A DNA stretch of 64,000 bases from Chryseobacterium balustinum (lineage in GTDB: Bacteria > Bacteroidota > Bacteroidia > Flavobacteriales > Weeksellaceae): assembly GCF_900168205.1 (NCBI RefSeq), contig NZ_FUZE01000002.1, positions 248,001 through 312,000 of the forward strand, read 5' to 3'. A program made the position numbers and the translations under genes. A model generated the notes under the pieces. The model did not search any database and had not been told where the DNA came from. It saw nothing but the letters and a program-made list of their open reading frames with translations. Shown here piece after piece: positions 44,432 to 53,537 of the stretch; the first letter of the stretch is position 1; every line of letters begins with the position of its first letter.

Positions 44432-44538
44432 TAGCCCCGATTGGAGCAATTGTTTGAGCTCATTTTTTTGGATTCGGCGGCGGCTTTGCCGCCGCCGAAA
44501 CTAAAAAATAGCGAGTGCGGAAAGCGGGATCAAGCTCC
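44432..44538. repeat. Dispersed extragenic element, copy 2, with GC-rich hairpin
   Basis: On the minus strand the blocks AGCTT-ATCCCGCTTTCCGC, CGCTATTTTTTAGTTTC, GAGCTC and TCGGGGCT follow the same order as in copy 1 at 7743-7812. In its middle a perfect 12-bp stem TTCGGCGGCGGC / GCCGCCGCCGAA (44473-44499) has a TTT loop. It lies 12 bp beyond the stop of the next minus-strand gene and could act as its terminator. Confidence 0.6.
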
Positions 44539-44549
44539 TAAAAAAAAAA

Positions 44550-45248
44550 TCAATTACAAATCGTAAGAAAACTATGTCCTCTCATGTGAATTTTCATCAT
44601 TGCTTCAGATCTTAATTCGCTGTAAATACTTTGATCAAAAGCCTGAACTTCATTCAATTTAGAGTCTATGAAATCTGCAATTCGTACCACCGAAAAATAA
44701 AAATTTCGGTATAAAGACATATCTACCGTACTTCCGAAACGAGGAAGAAAAGCCTTTAAAAACGGAAGTTTTTTCTGATGCAAATCGTAGTTAGGATAAT
44801 AGCCTGTTTTTTCTTTTGCAGTGATCAATTCGTAATGATTGATATAATCCAGAACCGTTTCATTTTCTTTCATTGAAATTTTATTTTTCTGAAAATATTG
44901 ATGGATTCTGTCTAAAATATGTTGAGCATATTCCATCATCGTGATGCTTTTTATTTCAGAAATATTGCTGATTCCCGTTTTGAAATTCTTAGCGTTTTTA
45001 TGATTTATATTAAACGAAATTCCAAAGTTTTCATGATACGGAAAGAAACAATTATTTATTTCGATCACAGCATCTGCCTGCAATCTGTCTTTCGAAAAAT
45101 TATAGCATAAATACGGCTTATACATCTCTTTCAGATGAAGAAGAAAATCGGTCTCATTGGTATTTCGATTGTTTTCAAACCAGTTTTCAAGATTGTTATA
45201 ATAATCATTTTCAAATTCTCTGAAGCTTAAATAAAACGGGATTTCCAT
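44550..45248 (-). CDS. Hypothetical protein, 232 aa
   Basis: The start at 45248 (MEIPFYLSFREFEND) is preferred over one 84 bp upstream because a -7 box lies between them. The protein is soluble, rich in Tyr, Phe and Asn, and mainly helical, with no signal peptide. LPFLKAFLPRFGSTVDMSLYRNFYFSVVRIADFID is its most distinctive stretch. The family is not recognised. It is a single gene between repeats and the efflux operon terminus. Confidence 0.6.
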   Translation of the reverse strand: MEIPFYLSFREFENDYYNNLENWFENNRNTNETDFLLHLKEMYKPYLCYNFSKDRLQADAVIEINNCFFPYHENFGISFNINHKNAKNFKTGISNISEIKSITMMEYAQHILDRIHQYFQKNKISMKENETVLDYINHYELITAKEKTGYYPNYDLHQKKLPFLKAFLPRFGSTVDMSLYRNFYFSVVRIADFIDSKLNEVQAFDQSIYSELRSEAMMKIHMRGHSFLTICN

Positions 45249-45269
45249 AACTCTCAATATTTTATACTG

Positions 45270-45277
45270 CAAAGCTA
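45270..45277 (-). promoter_or_regulatory. -7 box of the 232-aa protein gene
   Basis: TAGCTTTG on the minus strand matches TAnnTTTG, 21 bp before the ATG at 45248. Confidence 0.4.
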
Positions 45278-45408
45278 TAGCTGTAATGCGCCAAAACTTG
45301 ACGCGTTTTATTTTGATGTAAATTATTTTCAATAAAAAAGTCCGGCTCTAAAAAAATTAGAACCGGACTTCAACGAATGAAATAATGATATGAATAAAAA
45401 AACTAAAC

Positions 45409-46851
45409 CTATTTCCAGCCGCCACCTAAACTTTTGTAGATGTCGACAACAGTACTTAACTGTTTTTCTTTGGCTTCGATCAATTCCATTTTTGCATCTA
45501 AAGCGTCTCTTTGGTTGAGTAAAACTTCCAGATAATCTGCTCTTGAGTTTTTGAAAAGCTGATTCGCAATATCAATAGATTGGTCTAAAGCCTGTGTTTC
45601 CTGAGATTTTAACTGATAATACTGATCGATATTTTTCACTTTCGACATTAGATTTGAAATATCTAAATACGCATTCAGAATGGTTTTGTCATATTCATAC
45701 AAAGCTTGAATCTGTTTTGCATCTGCCGTGTGAAAATTAGCTTTAATGGCACTTTTATTAATCAGTGGTCCTGCCAATTCTCCAACCAAATTGTAAGCAA
45801 TAGACTCCGGCATTTTAACTAAATAAGAAGGTTTAAATGCTTCTAATCCTAAAGTTGCAGAAATTTCCAAACTTGGATAGAATTCTTTTCTTGCAGCTTC
45901 AACATCTAATTTTGCAGCTTTTAATTCTAATTCAGCCTGCTTAATATCGGGGCGGTTTGCCAATAACTGAGACGGAATTCCCGTATAAACCGTTTGCGGA
46001 ATGGTAGACATAAAACTCTCTTTCGTTCTCACAATGGGTTGTGGATAACGGCCACAAAGCGCATTGATCTGATTTTCCTTTTCAGTGATTTCCTGACGGA
46101 TCGTGTATTCTGTCGCTTTTGATTTTGCCAATTCAGCCTCAAATTTTTTCACTGCCAATTCTGTTGCAGCAGCAGCTTGTTTTTGAATCTTAGCAATCTC
46201 TAAAGCTCTCGTCTGCAATTTGATGTACTGCTGAATAATATCCATCTGATTGTCCAGTGCCAATAATTCATAATAATTATCGGCAACTTCCTCAATCAGA
46301 TTTGAAAGCACAAAATTCTTTCCTTCAACTGTTGAAAGGTAATGAGCAACTGCAGCATCCTTTTCATTTCTGAGTTTTTTCCAGATGTCTATTTCCCAGT
46401 TTGCCATCAAGCCACCTTCGAAATTTCCAAGCGGATCAGGCATTTCTTTTCCGGGCTCAATTTCCGTTGAAGCATCACCTGCTCCTTCACTTGTATAGCG
46501 ACCTGCTTTTTTTAGTCCTGCTCCTAAACCTGCTCTTACAGTTGGAGAAAGTTTTCCTTTTTTAGCAACGACACCACTTTTAGCAATCTCGATTTCCTGA
46601 AGGGTAATCATCAACTCCTGATTATTTTTAAGAGAAGTTTCAATTAAACTTACCAAATTAGGGTCGGTAAAAAACTGTCTCCACGGTGTTGTTCCGCTAT
46701 TGTTATTAACATCCTGCTGTTCATCTTGCTTAAAATTCTCAGGAATATTATTTTTAACATCGTCCTGAATAACGGTCGCCATCGGAGCTTTACAACTCGC
46801 CAAAACAAGCGATACGGCAATGGCAGCAATATATTTATTATAAATCTTCAT
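45409..46851 (-). CDS. Outer-membrane efflux lipoprotein (TolC/OprM-type)
   Basis: A 480-residue outer-membrane factor. MKIYNKYIAAIAVSLVLASC gives a lipoprotein signal with Cys20; the first in-frame Met, three codons earlier, is less likely. Two OEP repeats follow (about 55-250 and 280-475), including the family block IPSQLLANRPDIKQAELELKAA at the start of the second. It forms the trimeric exit duct for the RND pump. It overlaps the pump gene by 14 bp, showing translational coupling. Confidence 0.92.
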   Translation of the reverse strand: MKIYNKYIAAIAVSLVLASCKAPMATVIQDDVKNNIPENFKQDEQQDVNNNSGTTPWRQFFTDPNLVSLIETSLKNNQELMITLQEIEIAKSGVVAKKGKLSPTVRAGLGAGLKKAGRYTSEGAGDASTEIEPGKEMPDPLGNFEGGLMANWEIDIWKKLRNEKDAAVAHYLSTVEGKNFVLSNLIEEVADNYYELLALDNQMDIIQQYIKLQTRALEIAKIQKQAAAATELAVKKFEAELAKSKATEYTIRQEITEKENQINALCGRYPQPIVRTKESFMSTIPQTVYTGIPSQLLANRPDIKQAELELKAAKLDVEAARKEFYPSLEISATLGLEAFKPSYLVKMPESIAYNLVGELAGPLINKSAIKANFHTADAKQIQALYEYDKTILNAYLDISNLMSKVKNIDQYYQLKSQETQALDQSIDIANQLFKNSRADYLEVLLNQRDALDAKMELIEAKEKQLSTVVDIYKSLGGGWK

Positions 46852-49800
46852 GTTTATCATCGTGTTGATAAGGTTCTGTTTGTTCTGTTAAAGGATTTTC
46901 TTCTTCGTATTTTGCCAATCTTGTTTTATCAGCAATGGTTCCGAAAATGTAATATAATCCAGGAATGATCATCAGTCCGAAAACGGTTCCCAAAAGCATT
47001 CCTCCTGCAGCAGCGGTTCCGATAGTTCTGTTTCCTACAGCTCCCGGTCCGGTTGCCATTACCAAAGGAATTAATCCTGCAACAAATGCAAATGAGGTCA
47101 TCAAAATAGGTCTGAAACGAACTGCTGCTCCTTCAATTGCTGCTTTCGCTACAGAAATTCCTTCTTCCGCTTTTTTCTGAACGGCAAATTCAATAATCAA
47201 TACCGCATTTTTACCTAAAAGTCCGATCAACATGACCATTGCAACCTGTGCGTAGATATTGTTTTCTAAACCTAAAAGTTTTAAACATAAAAATGCTCCG
47301 AAAATACCTGTAGGTAAAGAAAGGATTACCGGTAAAGGAAGAATGAAGCTTTCATACTGCGCCGAAAGAATTAAATAAACAAATCCTAAACAGATCAAGA
47401 AGATATAAACCGCTTCGTTTCCACGGCCTACTTCATCTTTTGAAATTCCCGCCCAGTCGATTCCGAAACCTCTTGGTAACGTTTTATCGGCAACTTCCTG
47501 AATAGCTTTGATCGCCTGACCGGAACTGTAACCCGGAGCCGGAGTTCCACTAACTTCAGAAGAGTTATACATATTATGTCTTGTGATTTCCGAAAGACCA
47601 TACACTTTTTCCAAATGCATAAAATCTGAGTATGGAACCATTTGATCTTTATCGTTTTTCACATATAATTTCAACAAATCACTTGGCAAAGCACGATATT
47701 GTGGACCCGCTTGAACGATTACTTTGTAAGGTCTGTCGAAACGGATGAAACTTGTTTCATAGTTTGAACCAATCAAAGTAGAAAGATTATCCATTGCTTT
47801 TTCTATGCTCACGCCTTTTTGTTCGGCTAAATCGTTATCGATTTTAAGCATATATTGAGGAAAACTCGCAGAATAGAACGTGAATGCGGAACCTAATTCC
47901 GGACGTTTCTTCAACTCTTTCACAAAATCGGTACTTACCTGCTCCATTTTCTGGTAATCACCACTTCCGCCTTTATCCAAAAGTCTTAATTCAAAACCAC
48001 CTGCAGCACCATAACCAGGAATAGAAGGCGGTTGGAAGAATTCAATATTCGCTCCCGGAATATTTTTAGCTTTTTCTTCCAACTTTTCGATGATTTCGGC
48101 GGCAGACTCTGAACGTTCTTCCCAACTTTTAAGGTTGATCAAACACGTTCCAGAGTTTGAACCTGTTCCTTCTGTAAGAATTTCGTAACCAGCCAAAGAT
48201 GAAACAGACTGTACACCATCAATATCTTCAGATTCTTTCAACAACTCTCTTGCAATCTGATTCGTTCTTTCTAATGTTGAACCAGGAGGAGTCTGGATAA
48301 TCCCATAAATCATTCCCTGATCTTCACTAGGAATAAATCCTGAAGGCAATGAGTTGCTTAAAAAGTAAGTACAGGCACAGAAAATCAATAACAAAGGAAG
48401 TGTAATGAATTTTTTAGTTACTGTTTTATTCAATAACTTTTCATATTTCCCAGCTCCTTTATTAAATAAACCATTGAATTTATCTAAAAGAATTGTGATA
48501 GGACCTTTCTTTTTAGCCTTTCCATGGTTATTTTTTAGAATTAAAGCACATAAAGCCGGAGTCAGCGTTAACGCAACAACTCCTGAAAGAATAATCGATG
48601 AAGCCATTGTAATAGAGAACTGACGATAGAAAACTCCCACCGGACCCGACATAAATGCCACCGGAATAAATACCGCCGCCATTACCAATGTGATTGCGAT
48701 AATCGCTCCACTGATCTCGTGCATTGCTTCTTCCGTTGCTTTTAATGCGGAAAGACCTTTTTCTTCCATCTTGGCGTGAACTGCCTCAATTACAACGATC
48801 GCATCATCGACGACGACTCCAATTGCCATTACCAAAGCGAAAAGCGAAATCATATTTAAGGTAATTCCAAATGCGGACATCACTGCAAAAGTTCCTACCA
48901 AAGAAACCGGAACTGCGATTGCCGGAATCAATGTTGAACGCCAATCTCCCAAGAATAGGAATACAACAATTGCCACCAAAATAAAGGCTTCAAATAAAGT
49001 ATGAACTACTTTTTCAATTGATGCATCCAGGAATCTTGAAACGTCATAACTGATGTCGTAATGCATTCCTTTCGGGAAGTTGGTTTTCTCCAGCTGAGCC
49101 ATCAATGTTTTTACATTTTTGATAACGTCACTCGCATTGGAACCGTAAGATTGTTTTACCGTAATCGCAGCAGATGGTTTTCCGTTTAATGTAGAATAAA
49201 TATCGTACATCGAAGAACCAAATTCGATATCGGCAACATCTTTTAGTCTTACAAATTCTCCGGCAGATTTAGCTTTAAGAATAATATTCCCGTAATCTTT
49301 TTCATTATTAAAACGTCCGGAATATTTCAAAATATATTCAAAAGACTGAGAACGTTTCCCCGAACTTTCACCTGTCTTTCCTGGAGAAGCTTCCAAACTT
49401 TGTTGGTTTAAAGCTTCCATTACTTCATCGGCTGAAATATTGTAAGCCGTTAATCTGTCTGGTTTCAACCAAATACGCATTGCATATTCTCTGGTTCCTA
49501 AAATGTCAGCAAAACCAACTCCACTTACCCTTCTCAATTCCGACATTACATTGATATCTGCATAGTTGAAAAGGAATTTTTGGTCAGCTTTAGGATCGTC
49601 ACTGTACAAGTTAATGTACATCAACATATTCGGTTCTTCACGAGTAATTTTTACCCCTTCACGAACTACCAAAGGTGGAAGTTTATTCACTACCGAAGAA
49701 ACACGGTTCTGAACATTAACTGCCGCAACATTCGGGTCAGTTCCCAGATCAAACACCACCTGAATGGAAGTTTCTCCATCATTTCCTGCATCAGAAGTCA

Positions 49801-50032
49801 TATATTTCATTCCCGGAAGACCATTTAGCCCTCTTTCCAAAGGAATAACTACAGATTTAATCAATAATTCGTTATTCGCACCCGGATAGGTTGCCGTAAT
49901 ATTTACTTTTGGTGGTGAAATCGCAGGAAACTGAGTAATAGGAAGTTTCATTAACGATAAAACTCCCATAAAAACGATAATCAAAGAGATTACAATCGAC
50001 AGAACAGGTCTGCGTATGAATTTTTTAAACAT
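46838..50032 (-). CDS. RND efflux pump, HAE1/AcrB family
   Basis: A 1064-residue inner-membrane transporter with 12 membrane helices and two large periplasmic loops, starting MFKKFIRRPVLSIVISLIIV. The proton-relay acidic pair sits in helix 4 (AIGVVVDDAIVVIEAVH), and GLLGKNAVLIIEFA lies in helix 10. HAE1 pumps export drugs, dyes and detergents using the proton gradient. It is the middle gene of a complete tripartite set. The substrate range is not predictable. Confidence 0.95.
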   Translation of the reverse strand: MFKKFIRRPVLSIVISLIIVFMGVLSLMKLPITQFPAISPPKVNITATYPGANNELLIKSVVIPLERGLNGLPGMKYMTSDAGNDGETSIQVVFDLGTDPNVAAVNVQNRVSSVVNKLPPLVVREGVKITREEPNMLMYINLYSDDPKADQKFLFNYADINVMSELRRVSGVGFADILGTREYAMRIWLKPDRLTAYNISADEVMEALNQQSLEASPGKTGESSGKRSQSFEYILKYSGRFNNEKDYGNIILKAKSAGEFVRLKDVADIEFGSSMYDIYSTLNGKPSAAITVKQSYGSNASDVIKNVKTLMAQLEKTNFPKGMHYDISYDVSRFLDASIEKVVHTLFEAFILVAIVVFLFLGDWRSTLIPAIAVPVSLVGTFAVMSAFGITLNMISLFALVMAIGVVVDDAIVVIEAVHAKMEEKGLSALKATEEAMHEISGAIIAITLVMAAVFIPVAFMSGPVGVFYRQFSITMASSIILSGVVALTLTPALCALILKNNHGKAKKKGPITILLDKFNGLFNKGAGKYEKLLNKTVTKKFITLPLLLIFCACTYFLSNSLPSGFIPSEDQGMIYGIIQTPPGSTLERTNQIARELLKESEDIDGVQSVSSLAGYEILTEGTGSNSGTCLINLKSWEERSESAAEIIEKLEEKAKNIPGANIEFFQPPSIPGYGAAGGFELRLLDKGGSGDYQKMEQVSTDFVKELKKRPELGSAFTFYSASFPQYMLKIDNDLAEQKGVSIEKAMDNLSTLIGSNYETSFIRFDRPYKVIVQAGPQYRALPSDLLKLYVKNDKDQMVPYSDFMHLEKVYGLSEITRHNMYNSSEVSGTPAPGYSSGQAIKAIQEVADKTLPRGFGIDWAGISKDEVGRGNEAVYIFLICLGFVYLILSAQYESFILPLPVILSLPTGIFGAFLCLKLLGLENNIYAQVAMVMLIGLLGKNAVLIIEFAVQKKAEEGISVAKAAIEGAAVRFRPILMTSFAFVAGLIPLVMATGPGAVGNRTIGTAAAGGMLLGTVFGLMIIPGLYYIFGTIADKTRLAKYEEENPLTEQTEPYQHDDKHEDL

Positions 50033-50106
50033 AAAAATAATTATAAATGATAAATTATTAATGATGAATGATGGATCAATGATCGCTTATCAATTATCAT
50101 TTATTT

Positions 50107-51192
50107 TTACTCTGCTTTTAATTTTAAAGATTGAAGAACTTTCTTCGGATCCTGGAATTTCACTTTTACTTTTTGGTCGTCTTTCACTTTCTGAACTCCT
50201 TCCAACAAGATTTTATCACCACCTGAAAGACCAGATGCGACAACATAAATATCCGGAAGTTCATAGGCAACTTTAATATTCTTAGATTTTGCTACCCCAT
50301 TTTTATCGACAACAAAAACATATTTCTGATCCTGAATTTCGTAGGTTGCTTTCTGAGGAATAATTAAAGCGTTCTTCAACGGTAAAGTCATACGGATTTT
50401 TCCTGTTTCACCGTTTCTTAATAGCTTTTCAGGATTTGGAAACTTTGCTCGAAAAGCAATATTTCCAGTTTCATTATCAAACTGACCTTCAATCGTTTGA
50501 ATCTGTCCGGTTTGATTAAATAAATCTCCGTTTGCCATTACCAGATTTACATTTTGATTTCCTCGGTCTGCAACATTCTTCTGATAATTAAGATATTCAG
50601 GTTCGGAAACATTAAAATAACTGTAAATATCTGTGTTGTCTGAAAGCGTCGTCAAAAGATCACCTTCATCCACTAAACTCCCTAGTTTCAAAGGAATTCT
50701 GTCAATAACTCCAGAGAACGGAGCCTTAATATCTGTAAATGAAAGATGAATTTGGGCTAATTTCATTTCAGCATTCGCTGCATCCAATTTTGCTTTTGCC
50801 ATTAATCTTTCGTTTTTTGAAACAATATCGTTGTTTGCTAATGTACTTGCATTTCTCAGCTCAATTGAAGCCTGTTCAACTTCAGCTTTTGCTTTTAATA
50901 ATTCTGCCTGATACAATTGAGGCATAATTCTGAATAATGTTTGTCCAGCCTTTACGTATTGACCTTCATCTACATAGATTTTCTCAAGGAAACCTTTTTC
51001 CTGAGCACGAATTTCAATGTTTTTTACCGACTGAATCTGAGCGACAAAATCTTTGTTAATAATCGTATCCATTTTTACAGGTGAAGTCACCGGATACACT
51101 GAATCTTCTTGTTTTTCTTCTTTTTTCTCGTTACAGTTAAACAGTAAGAGAACAGCGCTTAAGACAGCACCTGAGACAACTCTTTTCATCAT
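50107..51192 (-). CDS. RND efflux periplasmic adaptor (membrane fusion protein)
   Basis: A 361-residue lipoprotein with signal MMKRVVSGAVLSAVLLLFNC and Cys20. HlyD/AcrA architecture is visible: a lipoyl half (AQEKGFLEKIYVDEGQYVKAGQTLF), a helical hairpin (about 95-140), the second lipoyl half (IKAPFSGVIDRIPLKLGSLVDEGDLL), and beta-barrel and membrane-proximal domains. It links the pump to the outer-membrane duct. It is the first gene of the three-gene operon. No TetR-type regulator lies next to it, but a palindrome sits upstream. Confidence 0.94.
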   Translation of the reverse strand: MMKRVVSGAVLSAVLLLFNCNEKKEEKQEDSVYPVTSPVKMDTIINKDFVAQIQSVKNIEIRAQEKGFLEKIYVDEGQYVKAGQTLFRIMPQLYQAELLKAKAEVEQASIELRNASTLANNDIVSKNERLMAKAKLDAANAEMKLAQIHLSFTDIKAPFSGVIDRIPLKLGSLVDEGDLLTTLSDNTDIYSYFNVSEPEYLNYQKNVADRGNQNVNLVMANGDLFNQTGQIQTIEGQFDNETGNIAFRAKFPNPEKLLRNGETGKIRMTLPLKNALIIPQKATYEIQDQKYVFVVDKNGVAKSKNIKVAYELPDIYVVASGLSGGDKILLEGVQKVKDDQKVKVKFQDPKKVLQSLKLKAE

Positions 51193-51290
51193 AATTTTAG
51201 AGTGGTATAAATCGTTAAAAGTTTAATTTGAATAAATAATTCTGGAAATAGTTACATTGTGAAATCATTCAAAGCACAACGCAATGCTTT

Positions 51291-51310
51291 TTGTTCCGGT
51301 TCTGGAACAA
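51291..51310. promoter_or_regulatory. Palindrome upstream of the efflux operon
   Basis: TTGTTCC (51291-51297) and GGAACAA (51304-51310) around GGTTCT. It lies about 100 bp before the adaptor gene start and 25 bp after the previous gene's stop. It may be a regulator site or part of a terminator; no T-run follows on the coding strand. Confidence 0.35.
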
Positions 51311-51334
51311 AAAAGAAAATCGGAAAATGAAATT

Positions 51335-51724
51335 TTAGATTCTGATAGAACGAATCAGAATAAATGTTTTTACAGAATTGAAGTGCTGTAAAAATTCGGA
51401 AATTGAGGGTTTAAACCTTTTTTTGAATAATAATCCAAATGAATAAATTAACCCAAATACACTGGCAAAAACGATAATTGCCTGCACTGTATCTGAAAAC
51501 TGAAAATCATCTTCAGCCAATTCTATCGAAAAACCGTCGGTAGTATTTGTTATTTGCTGAACTGAAAATTTAGCTCCTGATTGATTGGTCTGATCAATCT
51601 TATTTGGATAATTATGAGCAATATGACCCGAAAAGTCATTACGCAAAGTTTTGACATTAAGCTTGCTTTCCACCATAAAAAGCAGAAAAAGGCTGGTCAA
51701 AAAATATACGATATAGTTTCTCAT
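51335..51724 (-). CDS. Hypothetical membrane protein, 129 aa
   Basis: Start at 51724 (MRNYIVYFLTSLFLLFMVES), where the hydrophobic segment begins directly. A second membrane helix lies at about residues 80-100 (AIIVFASVFGLIYSFGLLF), followed by a basic tail. The loop between the helices is presumably periplasmic. The family is not recognised. It is upstream of and parallel to the efflux operon with a 142-bp gap, so a functional link is possible but unproven. Confidence 0.55.
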   Translation of the reverse strand: MRNYIVYFLTSLFLLFMVESKLNVKTLRNDFSGHIAHNYPNKIDQTNQSGAKFSVQQITNTTDGFSIELAEDDFQFSDTVQAIIVFASVFGLIYSFGLLFKKRFKPSISEFLQHFNSVKTFILIRSIRI

Positions 51725-51971
51725 TTCAAGATGCAAATGTATGCTTAGATTTTAATAGTCGATTCACTATTAACAAAATTTAACTCTTCTTGAAATCGGC
51801 TGAAAAAATGAGTGAGAGAAGCGGTTGATTATATTTAACATTAAAATAAACTCATAAATAGTGATTAAATTATTTAAATTATTAAAAATTAACATTTTTT
51901 AATAAGAAATAATTGTAATTTTACACGACCAAAGCAATATATTAGAAAAACCTTAAAAACCAAAATTACAA

Positions 51972-52352
51972 ATGAAGAATTTTTTACTTGGATTTTTTAT
52001 AATCCTCACATTATCAGCGTGTACACATTCCGCTAAAGATCCCGAAACTGCCAATGTAAAGCAGGAAACACCTACATCTCAAGATGATATTACAAAGGTA
52101 ACTGTTACTGACCGCCACGGTGATGAAATGGAAATTATCACCAATAACACTAAAAATATTGTTGTGGTGAGACTAAACGGACAAAGCTATGAGCTTAAAA
52201 AAAATATAGAAAACCCCAGTTTTTCTACAGAGGATAATAAATATCAATTTACTGAAACCAAATATGAAGTCACCTTCTTAAAAAAAGATGCTGATATGGT
52301 CTTGTTTCATGCAAAAAAAGATCAGCCAACCAAGAAAATGGCTTTACAATAA
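51972..52352 (+). CDS. Lipoprotein, possibly MliC-like
   Basis: A 126-residue lipoprotein with signal MKNFLLGFFIILTLSAC and Cys17. The mature part is a small beta-strand protein (about residues 40-118) reading VTVTDRHGDEMEIITNN ... VVVRLNGQSYELKK ... KYQFTETKYEVTFLKKDADMVLFHAK. This order of strands is loosely like the MliC/PliC lysozyme-inhibitor fold, but the usual Cys pair is missing, so the match is weak. A bidirectional terminator separates it from the convergent oxidoreductase. Confidence 0.65.
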   Translation: MKNFLLGFFIILTLSACTHSAKDPETANVKQETPTSQDDITKVTVTDRHGDEMEIITNNTKNIVVVRLNGQSYELKKNIENPSFSTEDNKYQFTETKYEVTFLKKDADMVLFHAKKDQPTKKMALQ

Positions 52353-52356
52353 TAAG

Positions 52357-52386
52357 AAAAGACGCTTTTTTAAGCGTCTTTTTTCT
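52357..52386. terminator. Bidirectional terminator
   Basis: AAAAGACGCTT (52357-52367) and AAGCGTCTTTT (52372-52382) between convergent genes, with T-rich flanks on both sides. Confidence 0.8.
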
Positions 52387-53418
52387 TTAAAATCTATCGA
52401 TTGAAATCTCTTTAGGTAATGGAATATTATTTTCAATATAATCAAATAACGTCTTTGAGAAATAACATCCATTAAGAATTCCGCGAGCTCCCAAACCGTT
52501 AAACACGTACAAATTGGAACGCTGAGCATGTCTTCCTAAAATAGGTCTCCTATCTTTTACTGTTGGTCTGAAGCCGAAATGCACTTCTTTAATTTCAAAA
52601 TCATTCGGATAAAATTCTGAAAGCCCTTTTTGTAATTGCTCGACTGCAGAATTATCTATTTCGTGATGTAATTGTTCGCGATCGTATGTTCCGCCATAAA
52701 AATGGAGATTGTTGTCTAAAGGAAATAAAAAATGTTTTTTCTTAATGGTAATATCTTGCTGAATAGGTTCAGAAAGTTTGACACGAATGTGATGTCCTTT
52801 GTTTGGGTTAACAGCAATCTCTGAAAAGTATGGATTTTCTTTTACTCCCATTCCTTCGCAGAACAAAATATTTTTAAAGCTAAAATCTTTATAAGTAGAG
52901 TTTGAAGTATCAATCTCAGAATAATCGAATTTCTCTTTGACTAAATTTCCTTTATTTTCTAAATAACTCAATAAACCCACAAAAAATCCTTTAACATTCA
53001 GTCTTGCTGACTGATTAACCTTTCCGGTCTGAAAGTCGTTTTTTACACCATTTAAATGATCGAAATTTTCATCTAAAAAGTTTTTAAGGTCATCATTCGC
53101 CGATTTTTTAAGCCAAAGTTTCTGTTCGTTCTCATCATGAAAAATTCTGTGAATAGGAGATTCTATTAAATAATTTTCGCCTGTATAAGATTCAATTTCT
53201 TTCAAAGATTTTTTCAGAAAGTCAATTTGTTCCTGAGCTAACCAAAATGTAGTAAACTTTTTTAAAACTACAGGATTAATAATTCCTGCAGAAATTTGTG
53301 AAGCACTTTTCTTTCCTTCCGAGAAAATTACAAATGATTTATTATTTAAAAGTAACTGATGAGCAAAAAATAAAGCCGCATAACCATCACCAACGATGAT
53401 GTAATCTACATTTTTCAT
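52387..53418 (-). CDS. FAD-dependent oxidoreductase (DAO family)
   Basis: A 343-residue protein. VDYIIVGDGYAALFFAHQLL at the start is a slightly unusual dinucleotide fold (GDGYAA in place of GxGxxG). A DAO-family body follows, and HFGFRPTVKDRRPILGRHAQRSNLYVFNGLGARGIL near the C-terminus is the family's flavin-closing segment. It probably oxidises an amine or amino acid; the substrate is unknown. The gene sits just after gldN, an arrangement I recall from other flavobacteria, but a terminator separates them. Confidence 0.86.
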   Translation of the reverse strand: MKNVDYIIVGDGYAALFFAHQLLLNNKSFVIFSEGKKSASQISAGIINPVVLKKFTTFWLAQEQIDFLKKSLKEIESYTGENYLIESPIHRIFHDENEQKLWLKKSANDDLKNFLDENFDHLNGVKNDFQTGKVNQSARLNVKGFFVGLLSYLENKGNLVKEKFDYSEIDTSNSTYKDFSFKNILFCEGMGVKENPYFSEIAVNPNKGHHIRVKLSEPIQQDITIKKKHFLFPLDNNLHFYGGTYDREQLHHEIDNSAVEQLQKGLSEFYPNDFEIKEVHFGFRPTVKDRRPILGRHAQRSNLYVFNGLGARGILNGCYFSKTLFDYIENNIPLPKEISIDRF

Positions 53419-53442
53419 ATAAAAGATTTTATTTAAAAGTCA

Positions 53443-53484
53443 TATACAATCCTTTACCACAACTATGTAAAAGGCGATTGTATA
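53443..53484. repeat. Inverted repeat between gldN and oxidoreductase genes
   Basis: TATACAATCCTTT (53443-53455) faces AAAGGCGATTGTATA (53470-53484), one small bulge. It is next to the gldN terminator. Confidence 0.5.
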
Positions 53485-53489
53485 ATAAA

Positions 53490-53520
53490 AAAACCTGAGT
53501 AAATGTACTCAGGTTTTTTA
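53490..53520 (-). terminator. Terminator of the gld cluster
   Basis: AAAACCTGAGTA (53490-53501) and TACTCAGGTTTT (53506-53517), 4-nt loop, with T-runs in both directions. Confidence 0.85.
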
Positions 53521-53537
53521 TAAATATCAAGTGAAAT

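Larger units (their letters stand above)
44012..44549. other. Intergenic stretch with a terminator and dispersed repeat copy 2
   Basis: A terminator lies at 44094-44122 and the dispersed repeat at 44432-44538. The rest (about 44123-44430) is AT-rich without a gene I can support. Confidence 0.5.
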
